A DNA stretch of 64,000 nucleotides, from the NCBI GenBank assembly GCA_002785995.1, contig NHNV01000019.1:248001-312000 (forward strand), written 5' to 3'. Source of the DNA: Mycosphaerelloides madeirae. Its lineage: Eukaryota > Ascomycota > Dothideomycetes > Mycosphaerellales > Mycosphaerellaceae. The first letter of the stretch is position 1. Every line of letters starts with the position of its first letter. Under the pieces are notes generated by a model. The model ran no database searches, was not told the origin of the DNA, and was given only the letters and a program-made list of their open reading frames with translations. The translations under genes were made by a program, and so were the position numbers. This document shows, piece by piece, positions 31,442-43,458 of this stretch.

Positions 31442-32116
31442 TGTAGCAGTAGATGCTATCGCGCTTCGAATTGCATTGCGATTGACAAAAGACCAAAGAG
31501 GAACAAGAAATGGGGAAAGGAAGACGTGTAATGCGCCGATCCTGATTCGACGCGCAGATGACGACACATGCCAACCGTTTCGGCCCCCAAGATCCGCTGG
31601 CTCCGTGGCTGCATACCACCCAGCCTCTCTCCTCTTCCGCCGAAACAACCATTATAAGCTTCCCACATATCGATACAAACGACTAAGCCGATAGCACTGA
31701 TCAAAGATTCGTACGAGATAGCTCCCACAATGACCGGTAAGCTTTCGATTCCCAACTTGTTCCTTGCTCATAGGAGATGGACACAGGGATGATGGCGTGC
31801 CTGCATCAAGATGCCTGGGTTTTGTGTCAGGAGGTTTTGTAACAAGCAGTTGCGAGATGAAACAAAGATCTCGTTAGTTGGATGGTTGGACTCGAGACCG
31901 AAAATGACCAGAAAATTGCGGATGTCCCGCATAAACGGCTCGTATCATCGTACGCGAAGGATAGCCTGTTGTTGCTAGTGGATAAACTCGGGGAAGCATA
32001 CTTATACCCTAGATCTGGACATGTTGGTGGTGGTCTGAACGTGCTTGGCTGCTTGAGATTCGTGCGTCTGTCAGACGCTGCGTTGACCTCTCACGCTCGA
32101 CAAGGACGAAATCAGT
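31442..32116. other. Divergent intergenic region, PhoD / fasciclin
   Basis: About 675 bp between opposite starts; no supported coding frame. Promoters for both genes should lie here. Confidence 0.4.
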
Positions 32117-33194
32117 ATGATCGCAATTCCACTCGTCTCGGCAGCTGCATTCATCGCCACAGTGGTGTTAATCCAGTCGCACATGGTCCTCAACGCCATC
32201 CCACAGACTCCCGACCTCTCCATCTTCTCGTCCCTCATCACGAGCACCGGTGGCGGCACATTTGACCCAGATCTCAACGAAAGGTTCAACAATCCACATG
32301 GCTGTATCCAGTATACCGTGTTTGTGCCGACCAATATTTTGAGTCCTGTTCCTCATAAGATTGACGCCTGCTGAGTACAGTATACAGGCGTTCGCTGCAT
32401 TTTCATCAGAAACATTGAGCACGTTGAGATTCCCACCATCTTACGAGCTCGTCCTCGCCATTATACGCACACACAACGTGCAAGGTCGAATCTCCTCTTC
32501 AGATCTGACGTCCGGCGATAAGATATTCCAGGCGATCGTAGGCTTCCCCATTTCTGTGGGCACTACAAACAATATTTCCACGAGCGATGGTCTCGTCAAG
32601 TCCGGAATTCCAGCGGAGCAGACCATTGCGCTCGCAACAGACGATGAAGGTGGTCCAGTCGAGGTACCGGCTTCCAACGGAGTCGTATACAAGATCAACG
32701 GCTTCCTGAATCCCTTCGCAACGTACTTCGGCATCGACAAGGCGCGGGCTCAACTTCCTCAAATCTCGAGACAGACGGGGACCATGGCGGACATCTTGAA
32801 CAGTCATCCAGACTTGACGAACCTCACAGCAGTGCTCCGCGATGGAAATCCAGACTTTCTCACCCGGCTCTCCCTATACTCTCGTCCTGTTGCTGCCTCC
32901 GACGACAAGACTGTCTATCTTGTCCCGTCCGACACGGCATTCGCATACATGCCGGCTGGAGCGATGGCAAACACAGGGCGATCTGGAAACGCTTTTCTTA
33001 CGTCGTATCTTCTTTCTCTTGGTTTGGGTACGTTCGATGTGGACAAGGGTGTGGTGAAATCCATCTCTTGCTTCAGTCTGTCAGTAGTAGAAGGTGTAGC
33101 TGGGAGTTCAGGTGTGCAAGACAGGATTTGTGAGGCGAATGGATGCGGTTGGGTCATCAGAAGGTGGTTGGATCCTTTGAAAGGTTCTGCATGA
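32117..33194 (+). CDS. Secreted fasciclin (FAS1)-domain protein
   Basis: Starts MIAIPLVSAAAFIATVVLIQ, a signal peptide. Exon 1 reaches the FAS1 strand YTVFVPTN near 32330. Exon 2 resumes at about 32391 with AFAAFSSETLSTL and the conserved-type RTHNVQGRI block, and a second FAS1-like unit includes TVYLVPSDTAFAYM. The joining intron is very short (38-40 nt by either splice option: donor GTCCTG at 32343 or GTTCCT at 32349), so that boundary is uncertain. FAS1 proteins act in adhesion at the wall or in extracellular matrix. No C-terminal hydrophobic tail is seen. It lies next to the GT2 synthase gene with convergent ends about 240 bp apart. Confidence 0.75.
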
Positions 33195-33438
33195 GAGAGG
33201 TTGGCGAAAGTGGCATGTATTTTGCTTTGCAGCTTCGAGAGATGAAGCTGGGCGGCCAACGAATGGGGACTAGTGTTGTGCCTCAGGCACTAAACTGAGA
33301 TCGATCCTTCCTTGCTTCCCCCAGTCGCTGTTTCTTATTAGCAACAACAACATTGGACCTGCCATTATTTGCACTGCACAAGAAGAAGTCAAATATGTCA
33401 CGCAAGACTGAACTTTTATCGACACTATATCGCGATCT

Positions 33439-35291
33439 TCATGGCCGGAAGTAATGGTCTCCGCAAAACATATACAGCCACACCGGCAAGAAGACCACCG
33501 GCAGCCCGACTGTCGCCAGACTCACCGATATCGAGTCGTGATGGAGCCAATTGATGCCATCCGCTATCAATCTCCCTTGCAATGCGACCACGACATTCAT
33601 CCAGGCGATACACGGCCCCACCTCCCATAGTCTCCGTGAGAGCGAGTTGGCCTTGAAGTTGGACTTCCACGAGTTTTCGAACAGCGTTATCAACCCCCAC
33701 AGATGAATTGCTGGCTTAACGGTGTTGTAGAAAAGCTGCGCTGGTACCAGCCAAACCAGATCGTCCCGGCTCGGTCTGTCGCTGCACGTGAGCAGCACGT
33801 ACACGAGCTCGATGATTAGACTCAGCGCATAATCATAAGACGACACCTGCATGGTGAAATGACCAGTCGCCACATACTCGCAAATGCAGACCATGGCGAC
33901 GATCGGAATGATTTGCTCCTTCCAGACATGGACTGTGAACCAAGGACTCTTCAAAACGTACGTCAAAGGCTGCGAAAACCGTTCGATATGGGTACCACGG
34001 GACCATCGGTTTTGTTGTCTTATCCAAGCGAAGAGGGTGACCGGAGAGTCTGTCTCGACAACAGCCTGCGGGATGTAGTAGACTTTCCAGCCCCGGCGGA
34101 GGAAGCGTGTGGTGAGGTGGCGGTCTTCGTTGGTAAGACAAAGTCGTCCAAGGAAGCGCTGGTTATACCACTCTACCACTACTTCTCGGAGCGCAGTGAC
34201 TCGGGTCACCGTGCAAGGACCCGGTTGACATTCGGCGTCTCCGGAGATGGCTGTCTGCGCACGTGTGACCTGGTTGAGAGTGTTAGTGTTGTGTGGCAGT
34301 TGGTTAGGCGGGTGCGCATACGTCTTGGTCGAACCAATACTTCGAGCCGATGACCTTGGAGATCATGGAGCCAGGGCTTGGCCGGTTTCGAAGTCGACCA
34401 GCGGCACCTCCAGCTTCTGGATGCTCTCGCATATGGGCAATGGTCCTCTCAATAACACCAGACCGCACCACAGAGTCACTGTCGCTACTCCAAGTGTAGT
34501 CTCCCTTGCCCAGCCTGGACAACACCAAAGCGACCAAGAATACTGTGAAGAGTATGGACTTCTTGCACTGGTGAGGCTGGTAGACTGCGATCGCGGAGGC
34601 ACCCGTCAGAGCAGCCATGCCGACTTGCTCCACCAAGGTCGCCTCTACTCGGTCCAGTATTACATCAAGATCTTGCTCTGGTTGAGCGCCGAGGAGCCCT
34701 TCGCTCAACTCGAAGCATTCGCCGACCGGAACATCGAAGTGCACTGCTTGTGGCGAGTTGGGGAAAACCTGCACCAGTATGTCAGCTGGAACCACATCTC
34801 ACTTTTGTAGCGATGCCCACCTCTCGAAAGATGTTCAGCATCGGCCTGTCTTCCTCGCTGTCCCCGTCGACGCCAACCACCAAGGTGGACAGACAAGCTC
34901 CTGCTCGTAAACTGAGCAAGCATTCTCTGAACAGCTGGTCTTCCTCGCGCCACCCTACGACGCAACCTATGGTGTCTGTCTCTTCATGGCTGATACTCGT
35001 CTTCTCGAAATACCCATTTTGCGGTCGCTGTCCAGATTCGTCTTCTTCGTTGAAGGGACTGTCCACGCGGCTCTGAATCGGGCTCTTCGAACAAGCAGAT
35101 TCGCCGCGTTTTACTACAATGAAGGTGTAGTATATGGCCACCAGTATTTCGACAGACCGGATGATCGTGATAGGAAAAAGGGTCCAATTGAACAAGAGAA
35201 CAATCAAGCCAAAGATTAAACAAACGTCAGCAAAATTCAGTATCGAAGAGAGGGCCCTCTTCGTGCTGGTATTGTGACCAAGGACCGTCAT
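33439..35291 (-). CDS. Processive GT2 glycosyltransferase (hyaluronan/chitin synthase-like)
   Basis: Exons 34821-35291, 34322-34768 and 33439-34269, all in frame; 582 residues. Two N-terminal spans (ADVCLIFGLIVLLFNW and IIRSVEILVAIYYTF) are followed by the cytosolic GT-A domain with WSSDSDS (metal-binding DxD, about residue 253), TNEDRHLTT (ED motif) and QQNRWSRGTH (Q-x-x-R-W, processive synthases). Several C-terminal spans follow (IVAMVCICEYV, LSLIIELVYVLLTC, VGLPVVFLPVWLYMF). It is thus a plasma-membrane synthase that extends and extrudes a polysaccharide from a UDP-sugar. It resembles fungal Cps1/GT2-type proteins needed for surface growth; the sugar used is unknown. It clusters with a fringe-like transferase and a deacetylase. 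Confidence 0.85.
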
Positions 35292-36242
35292 CGCCAGCCT
35301 GGAAGTCAATGCAAACAGATAGAACCCGCGAAACAGTTCGAAATATTGTGCTTCACCATACGAATAATCTCCGCCATGCGGGCAGACTCCTCAAACATCT
35401 TTTTCTGGACACGAATACGTACGCCGCATCATCCTGTGGGCCGCGTCAAGGTGCATTAACCACTTTCCCATTCGAACCGTCGCCGCTTGAATCATATCCG
35501 GGAAAGCAACCTCAGCAAGTCTCAATAGCAGACACCGAATGCCGTTGGTCGCTTACGGCATACAACACCAGAACGACCCCTGAATCTGCCAATGACGCGG
35601 CCTATGTAAGGCATGCCTATCTGCTCGATTTGCGCTATTTTTCATCAGCGCAGAGCCCACAGATGATACTTCCCCGTACACGGCCGATTTTCCCGATCAG
35701 AACCTCATCGGCAAGTCATGCTGCACTCGTGGTACGCCTACTAGCAGGCCCGGAGTCGAGCGGAAGAAAAATTGCGAGAGTGCTGCACGTGTGAAGCCGG
35801 TCGAGAAGACGGGGCTTGGGCGAGCCACGCGGGAATACGAGCCGTTTTGACTGGAGTGGACGGATTTAAACTATAAAGACAAGCCTTTTGGCCAAGCTTT
35901 GGCTAGCCATGGGCGGTCTGGAGCCGAAGTCTACAAATGCATTGATCTGCCGCTACCAGATTTCGCGAGGGGCCTTTTTGCTGCAGGTACTTGTACCGAT
36001 GCTTCACTACACCTCGATGATGCGAACTTATCCTGACGTCTACAGCATTGCTTTTGCATTACGTCTTCGTCGTACGTATTTCTCTGCTCGGCCGAGCAAT
36101 ATGCTGGCAGATCTCCTGCTGGCAAACTAAGTCTTCGGGTATTAGAGATGCAGCCAGTGATACGGACGAGTAAGATTATTACAAAACAAGGTCGAAATGA
36201 CAACGAATTGTGGGGTTCGAGGAGAAACACAATGCCTCTCCG
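35292..36242. other. Intergenic, no supported gene
   Basis: Upstream of the GT2 gene and downstream of the fringe-like gene. Frames on both strands are unsupported. It holds the GT2 promoter. Confidence 0.4.
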
Positions 36243-37664
36243 TCAAGCCTCCTGCTCAACTACGCAAAACTCTGGCTGTTCATCCGGCAGGCCAAGCAAT
36301 CGTTCCTCGATCCTCGATCGCATCCAACCCGAGAAGAGTCGCTGGTCGCAGTCCTGCAAGCCAGAGCCCAGAGCTACTTCGGAGTCCCGATGGCAGCCAC
36401 CATTTTCGTCGTAACGCCACATCAAACACTCATTCCACGCTTCGCAACTTCGACGGCATGCGTCCTTTGAGAATGCTGATTCGTCTGGACGAGGCTTGCC
36501 GTATTCAGAGACTGATGTTTGTTCGGACGCTCCATTGTCCCAGCATGAGCGCTCTTCATGAATAATGTAAGGCCAGATGAGATTATGGAATAATTGGCCA
36601 TACGTAAAAGCTTTGCCCTTCTCTGCTAGCTTGTTCTCCAGAGCGTGCAGATCCGAGATGTCTCGTTGATGAGCCTTGTGGACGGACAAGAGGGGCGAGT
36701 TCCAGGTCCACGGAGCGACTTTGACATTGCGATGCGAATCGGACTCGAAACCAATCTGGGTTCTGTTCCCCATGTTCACTTCCATTCCATGCTCGTGGAG
36801 GAGCATGCCGAGGACATGGTCGCCGACATGGTGCTCTGAAACTATCTTCTGCCATCGATTGAGGTCGAAGTGGCCGTTGGCGAAGACTTTGTCCATCGCT
36901 GCCTTTGACAAGACCATCCCAGCACCTCCGTGCGGGAACACTTCATCCAGTCTCCAACCGAAGTGGCCCAGCACAATTGGCTGCGCTGGCTCGTAGCATG
37001 CCAGTTTTTCAACCAGATTTTCCCAGAAGATGCAGGTGTCGTCTTCGATCATCAAATACCAGTTAAAACTTCGGCCCTTAGTGCTGGCGTATGCATGCTG
37101 AAGAACCGGCATGAACTTGTACTTGTCCATACCCCAGTTCTGACCACTACGGATATCATCGCCTGGAAGAGCGCCATCTTCCCAATAAAGGTCTGGCCGA
37201 GATTGACGAATGTTGAAAAGCCTCTGCCTCGTTTCGAGATCCGCGGGAGTGACGTCGAATTTCTCGAAACCGTCCAGAGCATCGATCGTCATCCTTCCGG
37301 CGAAGTTCTCGGAGAAGTCGGAATAGATCTGATACTGTCGAGGTTCATGGAGCAAAGTCTGAAGATACATAGGTCCTCTCCTCCAGATGGTTGTAGAGCT
37401 TGTACGGAAGATTATGAAGACGCCTTCATTTTTGAGGTTGTTGCTGGTGAATCCACCTGGCCTGGTATATGGTAGGACCTTGGACAGGTAAGAGCTCTCA
37501 GAGGTGTTTACGATGTGCTGATGCGCCTTTCCAGGAAAGACGACCTCTAAAGCTCCTTTGAAAGCGGCCTTGTCGATATAGTACATCCAGAGGCCAACGG
37601 TGAGGTATAACAAGGCGAGCGTCCCGAGGACTCGCCTGCTCAAATTATTCTTTGCAAATAACAT
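36243..37664 (-). CDS. Fringe-like (GT31-type) glycosyltransferase with PAN/apple-like tail
   Basis: Single exon, 473 residues from MLFAKNNLSRRVLG. A type II anchor (VLGTLALLYLTVGLWMYYI) is followed by a lumenal GT-A domain. The metal motif MIEDDTCIF (DDx, about residue 210) comes in FNWYLMIEDDT, then GHFGWRLDEVFPHGGAGMVLS, the context of fungal beta-glycosyltransferases related to fringe/C1GALT1. The last about 90 residues are Cys-rich (SCWDNG, CRRSCEAWNECLMWRY, GGCHRD, LQDCDQR), resembling a PAN/apple module that may bind glycan or protein. Predicted to act in the Golgi on a glycan. The open frame extends upstream to 37937, but the ATG at 37664 gives the anchor. It is divergent from the deacetylase. 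Confidence 0.8.
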   Translation of the reverse strand: MLFAKNNLSRRVLGTLALLYLTVGLWMYYIDKAAFKGALEVVFPGKAHQHIVNTSESSYLSKVLPYTRPGGFTSNNLKNEGVFIIFRTSSTTIWRRGPMYLQTLLHEPRQYQIYSDFSENFAGRMTIDALDGFEKFDVTPADLETRQRLFNIRQSRPDLYWEDGALPGDDIRSGQNWGMDKYKFMPVLQHAYASTKGRSFNWYLMIEDDTCIFWENLVEKLACYEPAQPIVLGHFGWRLDEVFPHGGAGMVLSKAAMDKVFANGHFDLNRWQKIVSEHHVGDHVLGMLLHEHGMEVNMGNRTQIGFESDSHRNVKVAPWTWNSPLLSVHKAHQRDISDLHALENKLAEKGKAFTYGQLFHNLIWPYIIHEERSCWDNGASEQTSVSEYGKPRPDESAFSKDACRRSCEAWNECLMWRYDENGGCHRDSEVALGSGLQDCDQRLFSGWMRSRIEERLLGLPDEQPEFCVVEQEA

Positions 37665-38241
37665 CGTTGCCTTCCAATTTGTCGTTGGCAAGACGAAACA
37701 TAAGATGATAAATTCATAATATTCGCTATCGAATATCGCCAAACCTTCAAACTCTCTGGACGATGATGCCGATATTAGCGGCCCACGTTTCAAGATCACG
37801 GGACGAGTGAGTACGAAGTCTGCTCCTTGGCCTCCCGGCTGGGACCGAGCCGGCAATCTCAAAGCGACTGGCGCGACTTTAAGCTCGAGATGCTTACGCG
37901 GCCAAGAAAAACAAGCATTCCTAGAAAAGCTTAGCACGCAGCTACCAGCTTGGCGCCCTGGCTAGTGAATGGTCAACACGATGTTTGGAGATGAGGGGCT
38001 CAGCACGAGAGCCCCTGCTTCGTCATCCTGGATGTGCGATGTCTGCACGTTTGAGGCACCAGGACGCCTCCTGTTACACGGACATGAAGGCTGCTCCATT
38101 TCACTGCATTCTCGAGGGACAACTTGGTTCTGCAAACACTGGCTTTTCTTGTTCTCCACCTTCTTTGACCTTTTATTGACTTGACTTGCCTTTGCCACTT
38201 TTATAGCGTCTGTTGAAATACTTATTTGATTGGTCGATGAT
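37665..38241. promoter_or_regulatory. Shared divergent promoter, fringe-like transferase / deacetylase
   Basis: 577 bp between two opposite ATGs, so the two glycan genes share this region. Short open frames here are not convincing. No known operator was recognised. Confidence 0.5.
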
Positions 38242-39459
38242 ATGGTTTCCACTGGTGGGAACAGTATCGCTCAGAGGGTGCTGTTTGCGTGTGGTGCGTT
38301 GTTCGTTGGTGGTGCGATTGTTCTACTTCTCAGGTGAGTATCGTCAGCACACCCGTTATTCGAAGAGAAGATGTTCTGATATCATGCCAGATCATCATCC
38401 GACGTCCTCGGAGCATACCACGCAATGTGAGCTGACCCGTCCTTCACTGAGAGCCGTCGAACGCTAACGAAATCAGACATCTCCAACACTGGGATCCTGT
38501 CACATATGGTACGGCTACTTCTATCCCATTCCAACACAACAATCATTGGCTAACGATAGCACAGGAAACATCCTCACAGACTGTCCTCCCGGCCGACGAC
38601 GAGTCGCCCTGACCTTCGACGATGGGCCCTCGAACAACACAGACCTCATCCTCTCCCAACTAGCCAAATACGACGCCCCAGCCACGTTTTTCGTGAATAA
38701 GCCGGTCGAAGACGAAGGCGGGTGGGAAATACAGCCTGAGACGCAGCGGATGAAGCGGATTTATGAGGCTGGGCATCAGATTGCTTCGCATACGTACGTC
38801 TTGATTGTATCCTCATGCCCGACGCAACTATGTGAGTTGAGACTGACAACGAGGGCATTGCAGATGGAGACACCTCAACCTCTCCGAAACAGCCCCAGGC
38901 CACATCGTCGAAGAGATGGCAAGATCCCCCCTTTTCCCCTCCCCCCAAAGCCCTCCTGACACCCCATAGACCCTCACAGAACAATGGTTCCAACAAACCC
39001 TCAACCTCCGTCCCCGCTACATGCGCCCTCCCTACGGCGACTGCGACGCCTCCTGCCGCAGCGTAATGCGCGACATGGGCTACCACGTCGTCAACTGGAA
39101 CGTGCGTAAAGGCATCCCTCGCCCTCATGAACACTTTGCTTACGTTCCTTAGGTCGACACCGAAGACTGGAAGTATCGCGAAGATACGAATGCTTCTTTC
39201 CATCAGGCGATAATTCAGGAGCGAGATGTATGGGAAGCCCAGAACGGGGTGATAGTTTTGATGCATGATTGGTGAGTTGTACTATGTTCAAGGAGGATGT
39301 GGGTGGTGCTGATATGATCTGTGTGGGTTCAGGCAATCAACCACAGCGACGATTCTACTGCCAGCTTTACTCGAGTATTTTACGGCGAGGGAATATGCGT
39401 TTGTGACGATTGGGGAGTGTTTTGATGCGAGGGAGGAGAATTGGTATAGGTTTGACTGA
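38242..39459 (+). CDS. Membrane-anchored polysaccharide deacetylase (CE4/NodB domain)
   Basis: Eight exons close in frame: 38242-38333, 38391-38426, 38477-38508, 38565-38793, 38864-38918, 38970-39101, 39153-39271 and 39333-39459; 273 residues. An N-terminal anchor (VLFACGALFVGGAIVLLL) leads to the NodB domain. Catalytic motifs, some restored only by splicing, are TFDDGPS (motif 1), SHTWRH (motif 2, metal His), RPPYGDCD (motif 3), WNVDTEDW (motif 4) and VLMHDW (motif 5). It removes N-acetyl groups from chitin-like or hexosamine polymers at the cell surface. The intron at 38919-38969 begins GCAAGA, a GC-AG intron; its phase and the CE4 alignment support it. It sits beside a GT2 synthase and a fringe-like transferase. 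Confidence 0.88.
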
Positions 39460-39584
39460 CTGATTGAAAACGAAGTGCTGTTTCTTTGGGAGCGAATATC
39501 AATCATGACTACACGATCGATCAGGTTTCCTTCGTACAGTGAGTGACTGGTGATACCGCCGTCAAACCTGACTACAGCCCACGA

Positions 39585-42500
39585 TTATCCAAGCTTCGCC
39601 GCAACAACCTCCAAACTTCCCTCCTTACTGTCCCTCTCCGCAACCCAGCACAATCTCAGCAGAGTCTTCAAATCCTCCTTCGCATACCCACCCTTCGCCC
39701 CATTCTTCACAATCGCGGCCGCGTCCGTCAAGTTGTAAAACCGTGCCGCATACTCCAGATTCGCATCCTGCTGCATAGCCGTCTTGAGCGTCTGCTGCAG
39801 AACCAAAATATTCAGGCCCATGCGATCGAAACCGTACCTATCGAGCGCCTGAATACATCCAACTAGCGAGACCAGGGCGTTATTGGCGAGGACGTCTAGG
39901 TGTGCGGTGAGGAAAGAGTATTGTGGTTGAAGGAGATTGTTCGCGATTGCTGTGTCGTAGGTGCCAAGCGAGGATGATAAATTGGTGATGGCGAGGTCTG
40001 GATCGTTGTAGGGCTGTCCGAGAGCGTAGGTGGTGTCCATGGCTGCGTAGATGCCGTGGATGAGATGCAGGCGAAGGTCAATGTGCAGGGTGCGGAGGAT
40101 GAGGGCGGAGAGTTCGGTGAATGATGCAAGGACGGCGTCGAACTGGGCTGCGGTTGACGGGTCCAGAGGGAGGTATGCTTCGGTGGGCGTTGAGTGGACA
40201 TTGTACTGTTGGGTCCAGCGACGGCGGTCGTGCGCCTGCAGGTTTGATGTATCGACGGCTTGTGGAGAGATGTATCGCAGCTGCTGGCACCGAGACGCGA
40301 GCCACTTCATACTCACATGCAGCGTACACAGGGCTGCAAGACCCTTGCGGTCGTTGATAAGATCTGCCTCTTCCAGAGTCTTCGTCTTGATCTGTTTGAG
40401 AAGTAGTGCCGTCTCTTTCTCTGCCAAGACGGTAGAGTCTTTTTGGTCGGCCTTGGTGATATCTATCACGACCTGATTGATGTCGCCAGAAGTTGCCAGC
40501 TGAGCCGCTAGTCGCATCTTGAGAACACCCTCCTGTGCCATGTGTGCACGCTGCAGCAAACTCTTCGACCACTGATAGCACCGGTCATAATAGGTACGCA
40601 TCTGCGTGATGAGCAGCTGGCTAAAGCTCTGATCATGAGGCAGGCTGTCCAGCATGATGCAGAAAGCTTCGAGAAGATCGAAGAATCGTACAGTCCCTTT
40701 GAAGATAGGTTTTTGAGATCGCGTCTGCCACTTGGTGTCGACCTGGAAAGCGTCCATTTCATTCATCGCAGCGCTGCAGAATTCGAGCAAGGTCTCATCC
40801 AATTGAGGGTAGAAGACGTTGACTAAGAAATCGTCCAGGAAGGACGTCAAAGTGTTCGATACAACACCCGAGTGCGGCGGTACGACATCCTTCAGCCTGG
40901 TCAGGAAGTCGAGGGATGGCTTGAGAAGTATCGCCATGTTGAACACACTGGGCTCGACCAGCATTCTGTGACCGGTTGCCGAGACGTCGGTCACGGTGTC
41001 ACGATCTTGTTTATTGCTTTGGGTATTCCGGCCGACTAATCCAGGAACAGACTGCTTCAGAATGAACTCCAGATCTTCACGCTCCGTTGCGAGATCCGTT
41101 GATTTACTGTCCGTGTCGGCCATTTTGAAGATCTTTCGATTGCGGTCCCGAGGCCGTACTTTGAAGATATTCGCAACAGGATCTTTGTTTTGTCGCGAAC
41201 GACTTTCGGTGTCACCGCTCGTGGCCAAGTGATCATGTAGTAGTGATCGTATTTCACTCTGCAGTAACTTCCATAACTCCCGAAAGCTGCGGTTGAGAGT
41301 CGGGGCGTCTTCGTACCCGTCTCGCTTGACAATGGCGGCGGTGACATCGTGGAAGACGCGATGGCCTTCGGCGATGGCTTCATATTTGGCAAATAGTGTG
41401 GTGAGAAGGTCCTCCAGGGTCGCTTTACGTTCGCCATCGGGACCGTGGCTGACGTGAGCCTTCAATTGGCTATTTGTGCTGCTGCGTAACATGGCCGGGT
41501 GTCGCTGCTCGACTTCCCTGTGCGACCGCTCGACGACTGTGAAGAGTTCCACTGGCAGGCGACGTTCAATTTCGTCGACAGCAAAGTCTAGGCGTGTGAC
41601 TTTGTTCAACGACTCGACGAGAAGCTGGATGTAGTAGAAAGTGTCGGCTTCTGGATTTCGGGTGGTGTCCTCCAACATGGCACTGGTCCCATCGTACATG
41701 TCCAGAAATTGATGCATCGCCCTTTCACTGTCATCCATGCCGGGATTAGAAGCGTCACGACCTTGATGTGCTTTCCATCTTTCCTCGCAGTACGGGCTTT
41801 TCAGGTAGAGATGATTGTGCAGCTCCTCGATCAGGATGTCCGTCAATGAGTGCTCCTGATTGCTTAGATAGACTCGCAAATCGCTGAGAGCACCGATCTC
41901 TTCCATTTCGGGCTTCCGAATGAGCCTGAGTGCCTCCTGCAGAGAGTCGACCGCGCCTAGGAAGCGCTTTTCCGAGATTTGTGCCTCGAGTTTCTCTGGC
42001 ACCGCCTGCAGTTGCTCGATAGTTCCGAGGACCTGCAACATTTGGTCGTAGCTCTGGCTGCTCTGCGCGAAAGCTTTCAACTCCGGTCTCGCGCTGGCCA
42101 AGCTGCCCTTCGCCTGCACCAGACCGGCTCGCAGGGTGCGCACTCGCTGCTGGGAGTTGTGTATTGCGGCTTGGATCTTGTGGAAAGTACCGATACTGCT
42201 GTTGAAGCCCTGATGGTGCTCGTTCACAATGACTTTCAGGGCGTTTTGCAGCTGCTTGTGGACTTCCTGGAACTGGTCGTATTGGTCGGCCAATCCAAGC
42301 GACGATGGGTCCATGAGCTGCAGGGCGACCTTGACGGGAATGCACTTGTCGTCGGCCATGGTGGCCCAGTTGCGCTCGATGAAGCGAAGAATGTCTATCC
42401 AGTTGGTAAGCGAGGGTGCCCAGTCGGGCGGCCACAAGGAGGCCGAGTCCCTGCGTTTGGGTGGCATTGCTGAAGGTGTAGGAGGGAGGAGCGTGTTGAA

Positions 42501-42948
42501 GATGGGTAGTGCTGCATGCAAATGTGACTGCCCGCATTTCAAACCGCAAGCCGAGAGGAAAGGTGCATGTTACGTTCTACAAGCAAGTGGGCGCATGTGC
42601 TGGTGGGGGATTCATTCACTGACCTTCTACCTGTCCGCTAGCCGATCCATAGCGCGCCCCGCCTGCACGGCTCCTGCTCCTGCTCGAATCATTCTCGTAG
42701 TCCCTGCTCCTCCTGTGCGCGTATCCTCGACCGAGCCTGCTCACGCCGTGTACTGCCGATGCTCCTGCACCACTGCCAACCCCCAGGCCTCCATATCCTG
42801 CTCCTGCGCCTGGCGGGCCTCGCGATCTGCTCCGCTCGGCATCGCTCGTCTCACGGCTGCTACTCTCAAATTCGAAGCGATTTAGCTGTGCGTTGCTGCC
42901 GTTCATGTAGTTGCCATTCCCATTCGTCTGCTGGCGCATCCACGACAT
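39585..42948 (-). CDS. SEC8: Exocyst complex component Sec8
   Basis: Exons 42624-42948 and 39585-42469, in frame across a 154-bp intron; 1,069 residues. Exon 1 gives a disordered Ser/Arg/Gly-rich N-terminus (MSWMRQQTNGNGN...). Exon 2 starts MPPKRRDSASLW and leads into the helical Sec8 body (WIDILRFIERNW, SLGLADQYDQF, a long N-terminal coiled coil), with TLEDLLTTLFAKYEAIAEGH and YYDRCYQWSKSLLQR further on. The length and these blocks fit the fungal exocyst subunit that tethers secretory vesicles to the plasma membrane at growing tips. It is divergent from Ctr9 and convergent with the deacetylase gene. Confidence 0.9.
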
Positions 42949-43458
42949 GGCAGGCAAGAACTACCACGCGCGGCCAATTCGGAAGGTGCTATCGTTCCAA
43001 GCTCATCACCAACCCATGTGTGTATCCCACATCGATGTCTTTTGTGCAGCGCTCGTGAGCCCGTAGGAAGAAGGTCAGGCCGTTAAGAGGGAGTCGCGAA
43101 TGGGGAAACAGCGATTCACTTCGACGTTCCTTCCCTAGCTCCACCCTCGCACAAGCGGCTCTGCGGGAGAAGTGGGTCTCGGCTCGCGCTGCCGAGATTC
43201 CTTGGATCGCGTCCTTCAATGTCCTTCCATCGCGCATCAACTCAAGACGAACACATCTCTGCTCTACCGTCGCCAACTCCACCGCCGCCGCTGCGAACCA
43301 TCACACGCGCATTATTTCTCTACCCAACCCAGCGTCATTGCCACCAATACACCCGACAGAGCATGCGACACTGAGCCGGTAACGAGCCGACACCAAACGG
43401 CAGAGCTCCCACTCTCCCGTGCTCCTTTTCCACCTCGATCGACAGCTCCCACCTCGCG
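42949..43458. promoter_or_regulatory. Divergent promoter, Sec8 / Ctr9
   Basis: 510 bp between opposite start codons of two housekeeping genes. The region is CA/CG-rich with pyrimidine-rich leader-like sequence before the Ctr9 ATG at 43459. No TATA box noted. Confidence 0.55.

Noticed and set aside
41755..42549. 264-codon minus frame over the Sec8 5' region
   Set aside because: Out-of-frame shadow of Sec8 with Arg/Gln/Ala bias.
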